A stretch of 64,000 bases of DNA from positions 12,384,552-12,448,551 of the forward strand of contig CM018041.1 in the NCBI GenBank assembly GCA_008638375.1. Direction: 5' to 3'. Below the pieces are notes generated by a model. The model worked only from the letters and a program-made list of their open reading frames with translations. It was not told the DNA's origin and did not search any database. Source of the DNA: Nyssa sinensis. Lineage: Eukaryota > Streptophyta > Magnoliopsida > Cornales > Nyssaceae. The position numbers and the translations under genes are program-made. Below are positions 1-11,509 of the stretch, piece after piece (positions within the stretch are counted from its first letter, which is position 1; each line of letters begins with the position of its first letter).

Positions 1-367
1 AGGCGAGTTGCACCCGCTGATCAGCTCTAATGCCTTGGTATTCGAAGTACTGCTCAGCCTTGTAGATCCACCCCATTGGATCTTCTCCATTGAACTTTGG
101 GAACTGCAGCTTAAGTGAAGATGGTGGGGAATGGTTGTAGCCAGCGGCAGACGGTGTGGCATGTGGATGGTGAGAGGATCCCTCCTGAGCCATGGGATTA
201 ACTTCTGGTGGACAAGCGTGGGAGCTTCTGGTGGAGCGCAGGGCTTGTATTTCTGTCAAGACTGTCTGCAGAGTTGTATTCACCTGATCGAAGTTTGACT
301 CATGACGTGCTAATGCTTCATTCACTTCATTGCGGAATTCTACATTCGTCTTCCCACGAGTATCCAT
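1..367 (-). CDS. gag: Ty3/gypsy gag, N-terminal part (runs off left edge)
   Basis: An open frame of 122 codons starts at the ATG at 365-367 (minus) and is still open at base 2. It begins MDTRGKTNVEFRNEVNEALA. Near its end it carries LKLQFPKFNGEDPMGWIYKA followed by EQYFEYQGIRADQRVQLA, the conserved start of the Retrotrans_gag capsid domain of plant Ty3/gypsy elements. Gag packages the element RNA in virus-like particles in the cytoplasm. The start is supported by the upstream order LTR, primer-binding site, short gap, ATG. No stop or frameshift is seen in this part, so the copy may be young. Protease and pol would lie beyond the window edge. Placement in gypsy rather than another gag family is from the capsid motif. 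Confidence 0.85.
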   Translation of the reverse strand, partial: MDTRGKTNVEFRNEVNEALARHESNFDQVNTTLQTVLTEIQALRSTRSSHACPPEVNPMAQEGSSHHPHATPSAAGYNHSPPSSLKLQFPKFNGEDPMGWIYKAEQYFEYQGIRADQRVQLA

Positions 368-376
368 GGCAAAAAC

Positions 377-392
377 CTGCTCTAATACCAAA
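377..392 (-). other. Primer-binding site of the gypsy element
   Basis: On the minus strand the bases just inside the LTR read TTGGTATTAGAGCAGG, one base off the usual TGGTATCAGAGC that pairs with the 3' end of initiator tRNA-Met. It sits directly after the LTR end and before the gag ATG, as expected. Confidence 0.8.
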
Positions 393-707
393 TGATAAGT
401 TTGAATTTGGAGAGGGGGAAGAAAGAATGAGACAGAGAAAAGAGAAGAGAGAGAGGGCAACTTGAATTAATTTGATGATGCTTTATTGGATTTCATATGG
501 CTGTATTTATAGCCAATACAGCAACAGAAAATATAAGTGCAGCAACTAAAAGAGAGGAAATCAAGGGAATAGAAGTAAACTAGGTAATGGCTAAAGAATA
601 GGAACAAAAAGCAGCAGACTAGGTCATTTGCTAAAGAATAGAAACTGCTTTGGACTCTTTCAACAGGTGCTTACTGGGTGGCTAGCAGCAGGTTGGAGTC
701 TGTAACA
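393..707 (-). repeat. 5' LTR of the Ty3/gypsy element
   Basis: Read on the minus strand it starts TGTTACAGACTCCAACC and ends in CTTATCA, giving TG...CA ends. A TATAAATA box lies at 504-511 (minus). The primer-binding site follows at once. It is about 315 bp. The second LTR is outside the window, so boundaries come only from TG/CA ends and the primer site. Confidence 0.8.
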
Positions 708-1734
708 CTAGGGCTAGTGGACTAGTTCTTTGATGTAATGCTTCAAGCATGGTGATGGAGTATTAATTCATGATGTTTACAATTAAATGTCCAATAAAAT
801 CTAAAAGAAAAAAATTGAGATCCACTTATTTTGTGGGTTACACTAGCTATATTAATTGATTTATTCAGACATTATATGCTAATAATGAGTTAACCCCATC
901 TTCCTCTTATGGTTGTTTGAGAAAAAAAAAATTAAAGATTTGTTTTTTCATAAACGCATTTTTGTATAATTTGAAAAGTAAAATCAATACAAAATTAGTT
1001 TGAATGCCTATTTAGTTCAACTGTATAAAAATATTAACAGAAATGAGCAATTGATGAGGATAAGTAGTTATTGATGGGAGAAGAATTTGATATTTGGTAA
1101 AAAATTATTAAAAAGTAATTATAAAATATGAAATGATAGTATTAACCAAAAAAATAGACAAAAAGACAGAGAGAAAAAAGAAAGAAGGATTACTGAATAA
1201 CCGAATAACATTACATTGCTTATTATCAATTTAATCAAATAAGTATCAATGAGTAACTTATTGAAAAAAGCTAATTATGGTTTAAAAGGTATGAACTCTA
1301 CTACATAAGTTGATTCCAATCTATTAAACCCAGACACAAGGGCTAAAAGTTTTTTGGGAAAATTTATTTTTTCCATGTACAATTTTTTTTCTTTTGCAAA
1401 ATTTAGAAGGAAAAAAAATCTCAAAATTAGAGATAAAATTTACATATAAATATCTTTTTCAAAATTGGGGGCTATATGCATACCTTCGCCCTTGCCCAAA
1501 CAGTTAGTTTTAAATTCCTTTTCAAATCTAATAAGCTAACCTCGTTAAGGTAAAACAAACGAACTCTTAAAAAGTTGACCAAATAGTGAAACAAGTTTTT
1601 TAAAATAATTTTTGCAAACCTAAACTCCTGCAAATAAAACATAGTAGGCATTAGTATCATAGGCAAATCCAAGGGGAAGAAAAGGAGGCCATGGCCTCCC
1701 ATAAATTTTGATATTGTATTTTTTATCACTAATT
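708..1734. other. AT-rich spacer without recognised gene
   Basis: Between the gypsy LTR and the start of copia I the sequence is AT-rich and has only short, unconvincing frames. The stretch around 1670-1705, with aggaggccatggcctccc, resembles repeat-derived sequence in plants, but no element could be bounded. Confidence 0.5.
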
Positions 1735-1909
1735 TTTTAGAATATTATATTTTAAATATTCATATAAACCTGCTTAAATTTTAATACCAACAATTTCACC
1801 GTCTAAGTAAAATTTTTGGATCTGTTGATAATCAACATTCTCCCAAAAACATATGTGGAGGTTAACATTCCCTTGTATATGTTTTCTGGGACCTTTTTCA
1901 TTTAAAAAA

Positions 1910-2075
1910 TATATTCAAAGTAGTAACTTGTTGCAAGCCTAGTGAGATTTTCTATTGTACTCACTTACATAAATAGTCAAGTCTTTTCTCCCTTATCCGT
2001 GGACGTAGGCTTGAAGTCAAACCACGTAAATATTTGTGTGCATTCGTGTGGTTGGTTTTGTCCATCAATTTTATA
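1910..2075 (+). repeat. 5' LTR of copia I (alignable 3' part)
   Basis: This stretch aligns with 33025-33187: both have a gagatt..tattg.actcactta.ataaatagtcaa core, then cttgaagtc and aaatatttgtgtg, and end in aattttata. It is followed by acacgttatcagtacga, which resembles the primer-binding region of this copia lineage. The upstream part of the LTR could not be aligned by eye. Confidence 0.7.
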
Positions 2076-2178
2076 ACACGTTATCAGTACGAAACTCTGG
2101 TCCACTACAAAGGTATTAAAATAGAGCTAATATTTAGTACATTTAAATGTAAATATTCTTTTTATCTTATTTATATTA

Positions 2179-4000
2179 TGTCCAATCTCACCAAGCTTGA
2201 GTTTACTGCATTGGATATCACCGAAAAGAATTATTATCCTGTATCCTTGATGCTAAACTTCACCTTGAAGTTAGTAGTCTTGATAATACTATTAAAGAAG
2301 AAAACACTGCATCCCCGAAGGATCGTGCACAGATACTGATATTTCTTCGTCATTATATTCATGAAGGCCTAAAGATGGAATATCGCATGGTGAAAGATCC
2401 ACTGATCTTTTGGAGGAATCTAACAAAAAGATATGACCACCAACATATTATCATTCTCCTAAGGGCTCGGTATAATTAGCTGCACCTGAGGTTGTAGGAT
2501 TTTAAATCAGTCATTGAATACAATTCTGCATTATTTAGAAGAACTTCGCAATTGAAATTGGGCGGAGAAAATATATTACAGATGCAAATATGTTGTAAAA
2601 GACATTTCTACATTTCATGCTGCGAATATTATCCTGCAACAACAATATCGGTAGTGTAGATTTACTAAATATTCTGAATTGATATCATGTCTTCTCCTAA
2701 CTAAACAACATAGTGAACTTGTAATGAAAAATCATAAGTTATCTCCCACTAACTCTGTATCACTCCCTGGAGAGAATGGAAACGATTTTCCTGAAGCAAA
2801 TGCAACTTTATCATATAGACAAAGACATGAGTGTGGGCGTGGATATGGCCGTAGACGTGGTTACGGTTGTGGTTGACATAATAACTCATAACGATGTGGT
2901 CACAAGAATAATTTTCATAATTGTCCCAGAAGAGACACACCGCAACACCTGAAGTACAATAATAATATTGAAGCAAAGCAAGAAAAGGGGAAATAAAAAT
3001 TATCCCAAGATCCTGAAGAATCTTGTTATCGTTACGGTGGAAAATGACACTGGTCACGTACATGTCATACGCCTAGACATTTTGTGTATCTTTATCAAGC
3101 ATCACTAAAGGAAAAAGGAAAGAAATAGAAACAAATTTTACTAATGGTTCTGTGAATGTTACTGATGACCTTAAGGATTTTTTTGATGATCTTGTGGATA
3201 TTACATACCTAGATGTCTCACATTTCTTTGCAGATCCTGCAACAACAATATCGGTAGTGTAGATTTACTAAATATTCTGAATTGATATCATGTCTTCTCC
3301 TAACTAAACAACATAGTGACCTTGTGATGAAAAATTATCAGTTATTTCCCACTAGCTCTGTACCATTCCCTGGAGAGAGTGGAAATGATTTTTCTGAATA
3401 AAATGCAACTTTATCATATAGACAAAAACATGAGCATGGGCGTGGATATGGCCGTAGACGTGGTTATGGTCGCGGCTGGCATAATATCTCATATCGATGT
3501 GGTCACAAGAATAATTCTCATAATTGTCCCAGAAGAGACACATCGCACCACCTGAAGGACAATAATAATATTGAAGCAAAGCAAGAAAAGGAGAAACAAA
3601 AATTATTCCAAGATCCTAAAGAATCTTGTTATTGTTGCGGTGGAAAATGACATTGGTCACGTACCTGTCGTACGCCTAGACATTTTGTGTATCTTTATCA
3701 AGCATCACTAAAGAAAAAAGAAAAGAAATAGAAACAAATTTTACTAATGGTTCTGTGAATGTTACTGATGATCTTATGAATTTTTTTGATGATCTTATGG
3801 ATATTACACACCTAGATGACTCAGATTTCTTTGCAGATCCTAATGGAAGAATTGACTATTTAAAGGTGATGGGAACATACATGTCAATTAGAGTTGTTTG
3901 TTATATTATGTTATTGTGCTTAACCTACTGTAATATTTGTGTTGTTTTATTTAAATAACTATAATGTTTCTATTGAATTATGTTGCTTTAATGCAATTTA
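2179..4000 (+). pseudogene. gag: Copia I gag, degenerate, with internal duplication
   Basis: The frame opens with MSNLTKLEFTALDITEKNYY, the typical start of a plant copia Gag (UBN2-type capsid region). Frameshifts and stops follow, but pieces such as YHLEEL-type capsid helices, an RG-rich stretch (GRGYGRRRGYG) and zinc knuckles remain. The second copy of the duplicated part has the knuckle core CYCCGGK, then a stop, then HWSRTC, in a C-x2-C-x4-H-x4-C layout. Gag would form the particle shell and bind RNA. A 603-bp unit including this region is present twice (2631-3233 and 3234-3836). The product is not functional. Confidence 0.75.
2631..3836 (+). repeat. Tandem duplication of 603 bp inside copia I gag
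   Basis: The sequence starting atcctgcaacaacaatatcg occurs at 2631 and again at 3234, and the second unit ends at 3836 just before atcctaatgg. The unit length of 603 bp equals 201 codons, so the duplication keeps frame. The copies differ by scattered substitutions. Confidence 0.9.
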
Positions 4001-4059
4001 ACTTTTCCATGTGTCTATTTTTAAAATATTATTTATAATAATGAATTAATAGATTCTAG

Positions 4060-4562
4060 ATGGATAATGGAGATATCTGTGTAGCAAATAGTGCCACTAC
4101 TCATACAATCTTTCGAGATAAAAGATATTTTTTTACTCTTAAATTATATAAAGTTAATGTCAACACCATATTTGGTGCTGTAAACATGATTGAAGGCACT
4201 GGAAGAGCCGACATCACATTGCCAAATGGGACAACATTTCATATAAATGATGCCTTATACTTTAGCAAATTCAGGAGAAATTTGATTAGTTTTAAAGATA
4301 TCTTCCGAAATGGATATCATATCGAGACCATTAATGAAGGTAATATAGAATATCATTGTATCACATTTGTTATTTCAAGGAGGAAGAACTTCCTGCTCTC
4401 TTTTTAGGATTGTACCAAGCTAATATAAATGTCATTGAATCACATGTTGTGATGAACCAGAAGTTCACCGACTCAAATACTTTTGTACTTTAGCATGATC
4501 GATTTGGCCATCTAGGGGCAATAATGATGTGGAGAATCTTTGAGAATTCACATGAACATCTT
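4060..4562 (+). pseudogene. pol: Copia I protease end and integrase zinc region
   Basis: The open frame starting MDNGDICVANSATTHTIFRD matches the copia aspartic protease region, but the catalytic Asp expected before Ser-Ala-Thr-Thr-His is Asn (ANSATTHT). It continues with GTGRADITLPNGTTFHINDA and ALYFSKFRRNLISFKDI, the end of the protease and the gag-pre-integrase start. After a frame change, HDRFGHLG marks the HHCC zinc-binding part. The frame is cut at 4562 by the Harbinger insertion and resumes at 20597. It is a decayed pol piece. Confidence 0.8.
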
Positions 4563-4957
4563 TTACACTATGTTTGGAAGGAAGGAATTGGAAAAAAAGG
4601 GAAGGGAAGGAGAAGGAAGGGAAGCTTATATCATGTTTGTTTTAAAAATTAGGAAGGAAAGGGAGGAAAAGCTTAACCCTCATTTGAGCAATTTTGTTAT
4701 CCCTCTAAAAGTGGGAGGAAATTGAGGGAAAGGAAACAAGGATTTAATGAATTTTTAATAATACCAATATTATCCTTAAAATTGTAAAAGCCAAAATAAA
4801 AATGACACCTCTATCCTAGGGCATCCAAATACACATTGTTTCCTTTTTTTTATACACAACTTTGCTCGTTGTTGTTGCTGCTATTGCGCAGGTTTTCACT
4901 TTTCTTTTAGTTCAATTTCTCTCTTATTCAATCCTTTTACAACACACACACACACAC

Positions 4958-5198
4958 ACATTATTAGAATAATAAAGACAGAGAGTGAATGAGAGAGAGA
5001 GAGAGAGAGAGAAAATGGGTTAGAAACCTATATATTCACCGGATCTATTACATGTACAAGAGGCGCCTATATATTGGTATATAAGAGGGAATAATATTGA
5101 CATATTCCAGGGAATGATACTGGCATATTCCAAGGATATGCCAGGGTATAGCTGTACAGTATAGGTATAAATCCTACATGTGATAATACACAGTAACG
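4958..5198 (-). repeat. 3' LTR of copia C
   Basis: It aligns with 9946-10159: both share attattagaa.aataaagaca, a GA microsatellite, atgggttagaaacct, gggaataat.. and ggtataaat. The start that should read TGTTACTGTG on the minus strand reads CGTTACTGTG, a single change. A polypurine tract (GAGTTTGAGGGGGGG, 5199-5213 on minus) precedes it. The far end merges into a CA repeat. Confidence 0.75.
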
Positions 5199-5213
5199 CC
5201 CCCCCTCAAACTC

Positions 5214-5509
5214 AAGTAGGGGTGGTAGAGACCAACTGGAGTTTGGACACTAAATCATGATGGCGTCTGGGTGGATGTGCTTTGGTGAAGAGGTCAACGG
5301 GTTGATCGGTAGAGGAGACAGAGAGGATTCGAACAGTACCACTAGTAATGTGTTGACGTACAAAGTGACAATCAATTTTGATATGTTTGGTGCGTTCATG
5401 AAAAACATCATTGTGTGCAATCTGAATAGCACTAACGATTATCACAGTAGAGAACAATAGCAGTCGGAAGGGGAACGCCCAAGGTAGCAAGAAGCCATCG
5501 GATCCAAAG
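5214..5509 (-). pseudogene. pol: Copia C RNase H, C-terminal part
   Basis: The minus-strand frame contains SAIQIAHNDVFHERTKHIKI, DCHFVRQHITSGTVRILSVS and a DLFTKAHPPRRHHDLVSKL end, the C-terminus of copia RNase H. A frameshift lies just before SAIQ, where a CDNR motif is seen in the other frame. The remaining RT-RNase H lies at 9045-9820, on the other side of the solo-LTR-like insert. Confidence 0.85.
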
Positions 5510-5514
5510 AAGCT

Positions 5515-8500
5515 TGTGACATCCAGACCCAGATTATGACACGTAAACCGAGGTAGATTGGGTCGAGTAGTGTAATAGCAGTTGTAATTGAACATGAGTT
5601 CTAAATAAAATAGAATAATTCCAATTATATCCAAGCCATAAGCATAATACCAAAAGTAAACCGAGACCAGATTCAGACCAAGAACAGTAGACCCCAAAAT
5701 ATACCAAACTATCCCAATGAGTAGTATACAGTAAATAGGTACGAATACCGAAGTAAATAGTAGAAGTCATGATCTCAAGGAATTACGAGATTAGGATAAG
5801 CCAAGTACGAGTAGACCGAGCTGAGAAATATAATACCAAACTAGACCCGAACTATCGTAGAAAGTTATGTATGGTAATAGGCACGTAGTTCGAGACAAAT
5901 AGTAAAACTCACAAATTTAGTGATATACGATATTCAAATGTACGATAAGTGAATCACAAGTAACCCCGAGTGCCTAGGAGTACTATACGAGAAACCGGAT
6001 GGTACAGAGAATCATGCCCGTGTGCCAATATATGCATCGATATGCATGCACAGTATATTTTCATAAATACTAGAGTATACCTACATATACAAGATAATAT
6101 ATATATATATATATATATGGAAGAATAAGTATATGAATATATATATATAAATACATGTATAATTATATGTATATGTATATTATATATAAAGTATAAATTA
6201 TATAAAGTTAAGTATAAATATATATATATATATATATATATACAAAATGCATGCATAAAGCATGCAAGTGGAAGAAGAAAAGAAAAGAAAAATCAGAGTG
6301 TCGGCCAAGTGTGTGTTTAGTGTGTGTGATATGTATTATATAATATATATATATATATATACATACTAAATATCCTAATTTAATCAAGAGAAACCAAGAG
6401 AAAAAGAAAGAAAAAAAAATCAGAAAAGAGAAAAAGAATAGTCAAGAAAAGAGGCTAAGAAATGAGAAGGAAAGAGGGAAAGAAGTGAGAGAAGTTGTAT
6501 ATATATGTGTGGGTTATTGATAGAAAATCAGAAAAGAATAAGAAGTGGAGAAGCTGAGAGCATTAGAAGGATTCAGAAGAAGAAGCTAGAGCACTCAAAG
6601 GTAGAACCGCAAGCAAACCGTGAGAAAAAGGTAAGCAACTTTGGTTCTTTTTTTAATTTTTAACAAGCATGAATGATAGATTGGATAGTATGGTTTTAAA
6701 GAGCATGAAAAATGATACATTTAGGAAGAAACCGTAGCCCATTTGGTTAAGAAATGAGTGAGAAAAATCAATTTAAAGTTTGAAGGATAATTCCAAGTCA
6801 TTAAATTTGTGATCAATTTAGCTTGTTTTATGAATGGGGAATTATTGCCCATAGGTGCGGCAACTTGTAGGTAACATTTGGGCTAAAAAAATGGCTACAA
6901 CTCCATTTTTTGGGGCCTTCCGATGATGCAAATTGAATTCCGATGGGAGATATGGAAAGCCCATGAGTAAAAGAGGAACCCGTCGATTTGGCATTAAAAA
7001 ATTGCTGAAAACGGGTGCCATCGCCGGGGAAAACGACCGGCGCATGGTCGAAAAAACACTACAACACGCTATGTGTGTGTTGCAGTTTTGGGTCATGGGT
7101 TCGGGTCAGGTTGACCCGCCCAGCTACACATGGGTTAGACTTCAAAATGGTGCAGCTTTGATAATTTTTTAAAAGTTGATTTGGGGCTATATGGTTGTAG
7201 GTATGGTGAATTAAAATTAAATTAAAATGGAAACAAGGATAGCCTATCCAAGGTTAAGCTTAATCCGCTATTTGATTATTCCAAATTGGAATAGGACTTT
7301 CTAGAAATTAGAATTTGACCCAAAACTTATGATAATTATATTTTGACCCCAAGTGAATAAAATATTATTTAATTAAATAATTATTTAAAAGAGAAATTAC
7401 AAAAATACCCCTAAGTCAAAAAGTAGTCAAATGGACTCCGATTAAAGTAAAAGAATAGTGAATTTTTATTATTTCGAGCATTCCGGACTCAACGGTGGAG
7501 TCTAGTTTGTGAAAAGAGGTCTCGAGAAGTAAGAACCTGTAAAAGTGCAAAATGACCGTTTTGCCCTTTTAGTACAGAAGTCCGAATTGAATTCCGCGAA
7601 AGCCTAAACCGACTTTATTCGACGTTCCGGATTCAATAGTAGAGTCTATTCAAGTAAAGGGGATACCAATACTAAAGAGACATAAAATTTGATGAATAGC
7701 ATAGTTCATATAACTATAAACTGAGATGCGTTTTATGAATCATAAGAACGCCAAAAGAAAATGAGAAGGTGGTTTGACCTTCTAGACAGATACAGAAAGA
7801 GGTAAGTAAAATCTGATCTCTGCATGTGTTACTTTCCAAGCCATGTCAATAGTTCTTTTGTATATTACCTATTGTATTCTATACATACCAGTGTTTATTG
7901 AGCCACATTGATATTGCCCTATCATGTGGGAAGCATTTATTGATTTCTATATATATCTCAATCATGATTGTACACTTATGCATAGAGTTCTTTTTGTACA
8001 CTTGTACCTAGGGCCATGAGGGCTAGACAGTTATATTCGAAGTAGTTTAATAACCACAGCCTCAAAAACTATCGTTACGTCAGATTGCCTAGAATCAGTT
8101 ATGATTCCACTATACTATTCGTGAAAGATAGCATGATCCCGATATATTATTAGTGACGGATTTGTACTCAGTCACAAACTCCATCTGATGCTTATTACAA
8201 CCTACGGGTCAAGGTTCAAGGAGGAACACCAGCTACATTGCTATGCGAGGCATGAGACGTAAAGTCACATTGTATATATAGCAGTATTATTCAGAGTGCC
8301 TCTGTGGGACTGAATACGAGCTTATGGGGAATTCTAGGCCCCACGGGTGCATCATTTTCGTTGATATCACTATCTTTCATTATTGATTATCATAGCTTGA
8401 TCATGTTATATTATTATGAATGATCATGAGACTTTACAGCTTTCATTTGAGTGCTTACAATTCATACTTGAGATAGCTCATGACTGTAGTAGTATGACAT

Positions 8501-9039
8501 TGTTAGCAAAGCAGATTCATTTCCTTATCTTTTGAGCTTCTATCATCTGATATTGAGTTCTATATTCATTGACTGGCTAGCATTTTTATATACATCTATG
8601 CACATGGCAGAGCAAAGGAATACTTACTGAGTTTTCATAACTCATACAGATACTACATTCATTTTTAGGCACAGATATCGAGAGCAGACGATAGAGCCTA
8701 ATAGCTAGATAGCAATGGACATTTTTGAGATAAATATAATGTATAATATTCAGTAGAGTCTTGTAACTCTCCCATGTCATTCACGTCTTGGGGATGTACA
8801 ATAGTTAAGGAATTTCATAGTCTGTATTTTAAGGATCAGATATATATTACATGCATTTTTATGTTTAAGTCTTCTGCTATGTATGTTGATATTATGATAG
8901 CTATTGCATGTTAGTAGCACTGATTATGTTGCAAGTTTTCGCAGTTTCAAGTTTAAATAGATGAGACCCGGTTCGGAAACAATGTCAGGCAGGGGTTCAA
9001 GATTCGAGATCCGCATAGGGTGGGTTTTGGGTCATGACA
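5515..9039. mobile_element. Solo-LTR-like insert 1 (3.5 kb) in copia C RNase H
   Basis: The insert starts TGTGACATCC and ends GGGTCATGACA, giving TG...CA ends, and is flanked by AAGCT on both sides (5510-5514 and 9040-9044). Removing it with one AAGCT rejoins the copia RNase H frame. It has no coding frame, no second internal LTR and no pol. It holds TA microsatellites (6090-6360) and a purine-rich stretch (6380-6640). Size, ends and 5-bp duplication fit a solo LTR of a long-LTR Ty3/gypsy element; a deleted large retrotransposon derivative is the alternative. Orientation is not certain. Confidence 0.65.
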
Positions 9040-9044
9040 AAGCT

Positions 9045-9820
9045 CTTGGGTAGTATTGGCGAGAGCGCGATATTTAGCTTCAGTACTAACGCGAGCTGTG
9101 ACAGTTTATTTCTTGCTACACCAGGAAATAAGAGAGGTGCCAAGGAAGAAACAATAGCATAATGAGAGGATCGAGGGGCAGACATAAATTGACTGACAAT
9201 ATGCACAACATAGGCAAGATTAGGCTGTGTAACTGTAAGATAGACAAGACTGCCAACTAACTGTCGATACAAGGTAGCATCACGGAGGGGTGTACCATCG
9301 AGAGGAGTGAGACGAACATTGGGCCCGAGAGGGGTAGAAGCAGTCTTGCTATCAATAAGACCAGCACGGGTGAGGAGATCGAAAACATACTTGGCCTGAA
9401 AGATATAGTAGCTATGAGAATCGGAGGAAATCTCAAGAACCAAGAAGTAGTTAAGGGAACCAAGATCTTTCATCTCGAAGTGTTGGCTGAGAAACTGTTT
9501 GAGAGTAGAAATTCTAGCAAAGTCATCACCAGTGATAATCATGTCATCAACATAGAGGAGAATAAGGGTGGTGCTATGGTCAGTCTTACGAACAAAGAGA
9601 GTGGAGTCATATGGACTAGAGGTAAAACCGAAGTCTCCAATAACATAACTAAATTTGGTAAACCAGGCGCGAGGAGCTTACTTGAGACCATACAAGACGC
9701 AATGGAACTTACAGACTTTGTGAGGGGGATGATCGTACCTTGGAGGTGGTTGTATATAGACTTCTTCACTAAGGTCACCGTTAAGAAAAGCATTCTCAAC
9801 ATCCATCTGAAATAACCCAA
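9045..9820 (-). pseudogene. pol: Copia C reverse transcriptase and RNase H start
   Basis: Minus-strand translation gives [19 protein letters not shown], then an ALYGLK-type motif with a stop, then LILLYVDDMIITGDD, the YVDD catalytic core of copia RT (RVT_2). HFEMKDLGSLNYFLVLEIS and RQLVGSLVYLTVTQPNLAY follow. After a frame change, motifs of the RNase H start (STEA.YRALAN) are seen near 9050. Several frameshifts and one stop make it non-functional. The upstream half of RT is deleted. Confidence 0.85.
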
Positions 9821-9945
9821 TAAACATAAAGAACATGATCAAGTAAATGATTATTGAAATTCTAATTGCAGTTCTTTACATGGAAGCCAAACAACGACAA
9901 TGCACAAATTTATTCTTTCTATATCTAAGCATCATAAATGCATTC

Positions 9946-9969
9946 ACATTATTAGAACAATAAAGACAA

Positions 9970-10009
<40 letters not shown>

Positions 10010-10152
10010 GGTTAGAAACCTGTATATTCACCATATCTATTACAAGAGGGAATAATACTGGCATATTCTAGGAAATGATATTGGCATATTCTAAGGATAT
10101 GCCCGGGTATAGCTATACAGTATAGGTATAAATACTACGTGTGACAGTACAC

Positions 10153-10159
<7 letters not shown>
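9946..10159 (-). repeat. 5' LTR of copia C
   Basis: On the minus strand it starts TGTTACTGTGTACTGTC and carries a long CT (GA on plus) run. It matches 4958-5198. The LTR may extend to a TG at 9939. No primer-binding site follows, which shows the internal deletion. Confidence 0.7.
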
Positions 10160-10202
<43 letters not shown>

Positions 10203-10939
10203 TAGATTGTATTATATTATAATAGTTAAAATAATAGTAGTATATTTTTATAGCTACAATAGATTATATTTGTTCTTGATATTATATATACAATGGAAGT
10301 TTTGTTGTGCAATTGCTTTTCTAAAAGGAAAAATTTGTGAAACACATGTCATAATTATAATTATTTTTTATGGCTATATGCAGGGAGAAACCTTCAACCT
10401 ATAATCGTAAGGGTGCACAGATTAGAAATCACTGGTATGTTAAAATTCTTCCTTTGCAATTGTGATGTATATATAATATCTCTCTTGTCAAGGTAATTTC
10501 TTACATAAGTAATTAAATTTGAACACGGTTAATTGAGTTTGAACATGTAGAAGTTGTTTCAGTTGAGGAAATGATGAAATAAAATCATTTGTGATGATTT
10601 AACCAAGTGTAAATACCCCCCCCCCAAAAAAAAAAAAGTGCACAAAAGAAAGGAAAAATGAACAAAGCAAATGTAATGAATAAGGCATGATATTAGATAT
10701 GTTTGCTCCATTATTTACTACATTATCTCATCAGTCGTATTTATAATATATATATATATATATATACATACATATATATATATATACAAATATAGGTATG
10801 TAATATTATTGAAAAAGTAAATGTGGATTGAATTCTATGGCTCATACCAGAGAATTGCTTAGTGGATTATGGGTTTCACTTGATTATTGTACTTTTAACT
10901 CATACTTGAGAATTGCAATTGAGTTTAATTGTTTGTTAA
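10160..10939. other. Harbinger interior between copia C and copia A, no recognised gene
   Basis: It begins with CA and TA microsatellites (10160-10202), is AT-rich, and has another TA repeat at 10747-10790 and a C8-A12 run near 10616. A short exon-like stretch at about 10384-10434, bounded by gcag and gtatgt, could be a relic of the Harbinger 5' gene region, but its peptide is not recognised. Confidence 0.4.
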
Positions 10940-11093
10940 TGTTAGAATATTCTAGATTACTCATACCACTTGTCTCACATCGGATACACTCTCACGTTGT
11001 ATTCTCATATTGTACCTATAAATAGACCTCATAATGTACAGTTTTAAATACACAGAAATAAATATAAATTCCTTTCTCTTCTTTATTTCTTCA
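10940..11093 (+). repeat. 5' LTR of copia A (LTR-A family)
   Basis: Starts TGTTAGAATATTCTAG and ends TTTATTTCTTCA. A TATA box (ctataaatag) lies near 11019-11028. The same LTR occurs in reverse orientation twice in tandem at 23533-23842. Confidence 0.9.
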
Positions 11094-11105
11094 TGGTATC
11101 AGAGT
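11094..11105 (+). other. Primer-binding site of copia A
   Basis: TGGTATCAGAGT follows the LTR with no gap and matches the initiator tRNA-Met 3' end except for the last base. Confidence 0.85.
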
Positions 11106-11509
11106 CACAAACTTGTGGCCTGTAGTCTTATTTTTTCAGCCGTTCTTTCGGCAAATTTTTGGTGCTCTTCCTTGTGAAGGTGTCTTACCTCATGAGCTGC
11201 CACGCACCGCCATTCCTCTTTGTCTTCCTCAATTTTACACTGTTCCGATCACCATCTCGCAAAGGTGCCACCACCATTAGACAGTCCATTCAGAGAAGAG
11301 TCCAACACCGCCAAGATCGCCCCTATTGGAGCTGCCACGCGCCCTCACGCGCCTCCCGAAGTTCTGCCGCGCCGCCCACGCGCCCCACGCGCCAGCCTTA
11401 TCCTTGTGCTGCCACGTCAGCCCCAGCCACGTCACTGTCACATCAGCCCTAGTCACGTCACTGCCACATCAACCCTAGATCCACTTCAGCTTCCACCGCC
11501 ACATCAGCA

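Larger units (their letters stand above)
4958..10159 (-). mobile_element. Copia C: internally deleted copia element inserted in the Harbinger transposon
   Basis: LTR-like repeats occur at 4958-5198 and 9946-10159 in the same orientation. Between them, on the minus strand, lie an RT-RNase H piece (9045-9820), a 3.5-kb insert (5515-9039), the RNase H end (5214-5509) and a polypurine tract. Gag, protease, integrase and the primer-binding site are missing: the sequence at 9821-9945 does not contain TGGTATCAGAGC. The element sits in a CA microsatellite on both sides, so no clean target duplication can be read. Confidence 0.75.

Noticed and set aside
6933..7172. Small frame on both strands in the 5515-9039 insert
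   Set aside because: Short, with no motif, in a region bounded as an LTR-like insert.
9414..9815. Plus-strand frame of 133 codons
   Set aside because: Antisense shadow of the copia C reverse transcriptase on the minus strand.
10384..10434. Exon-like stretch between AG and GT
   Set aside because: Only 17 codons, peptide unrecognised; splice-like borders are common by chance.
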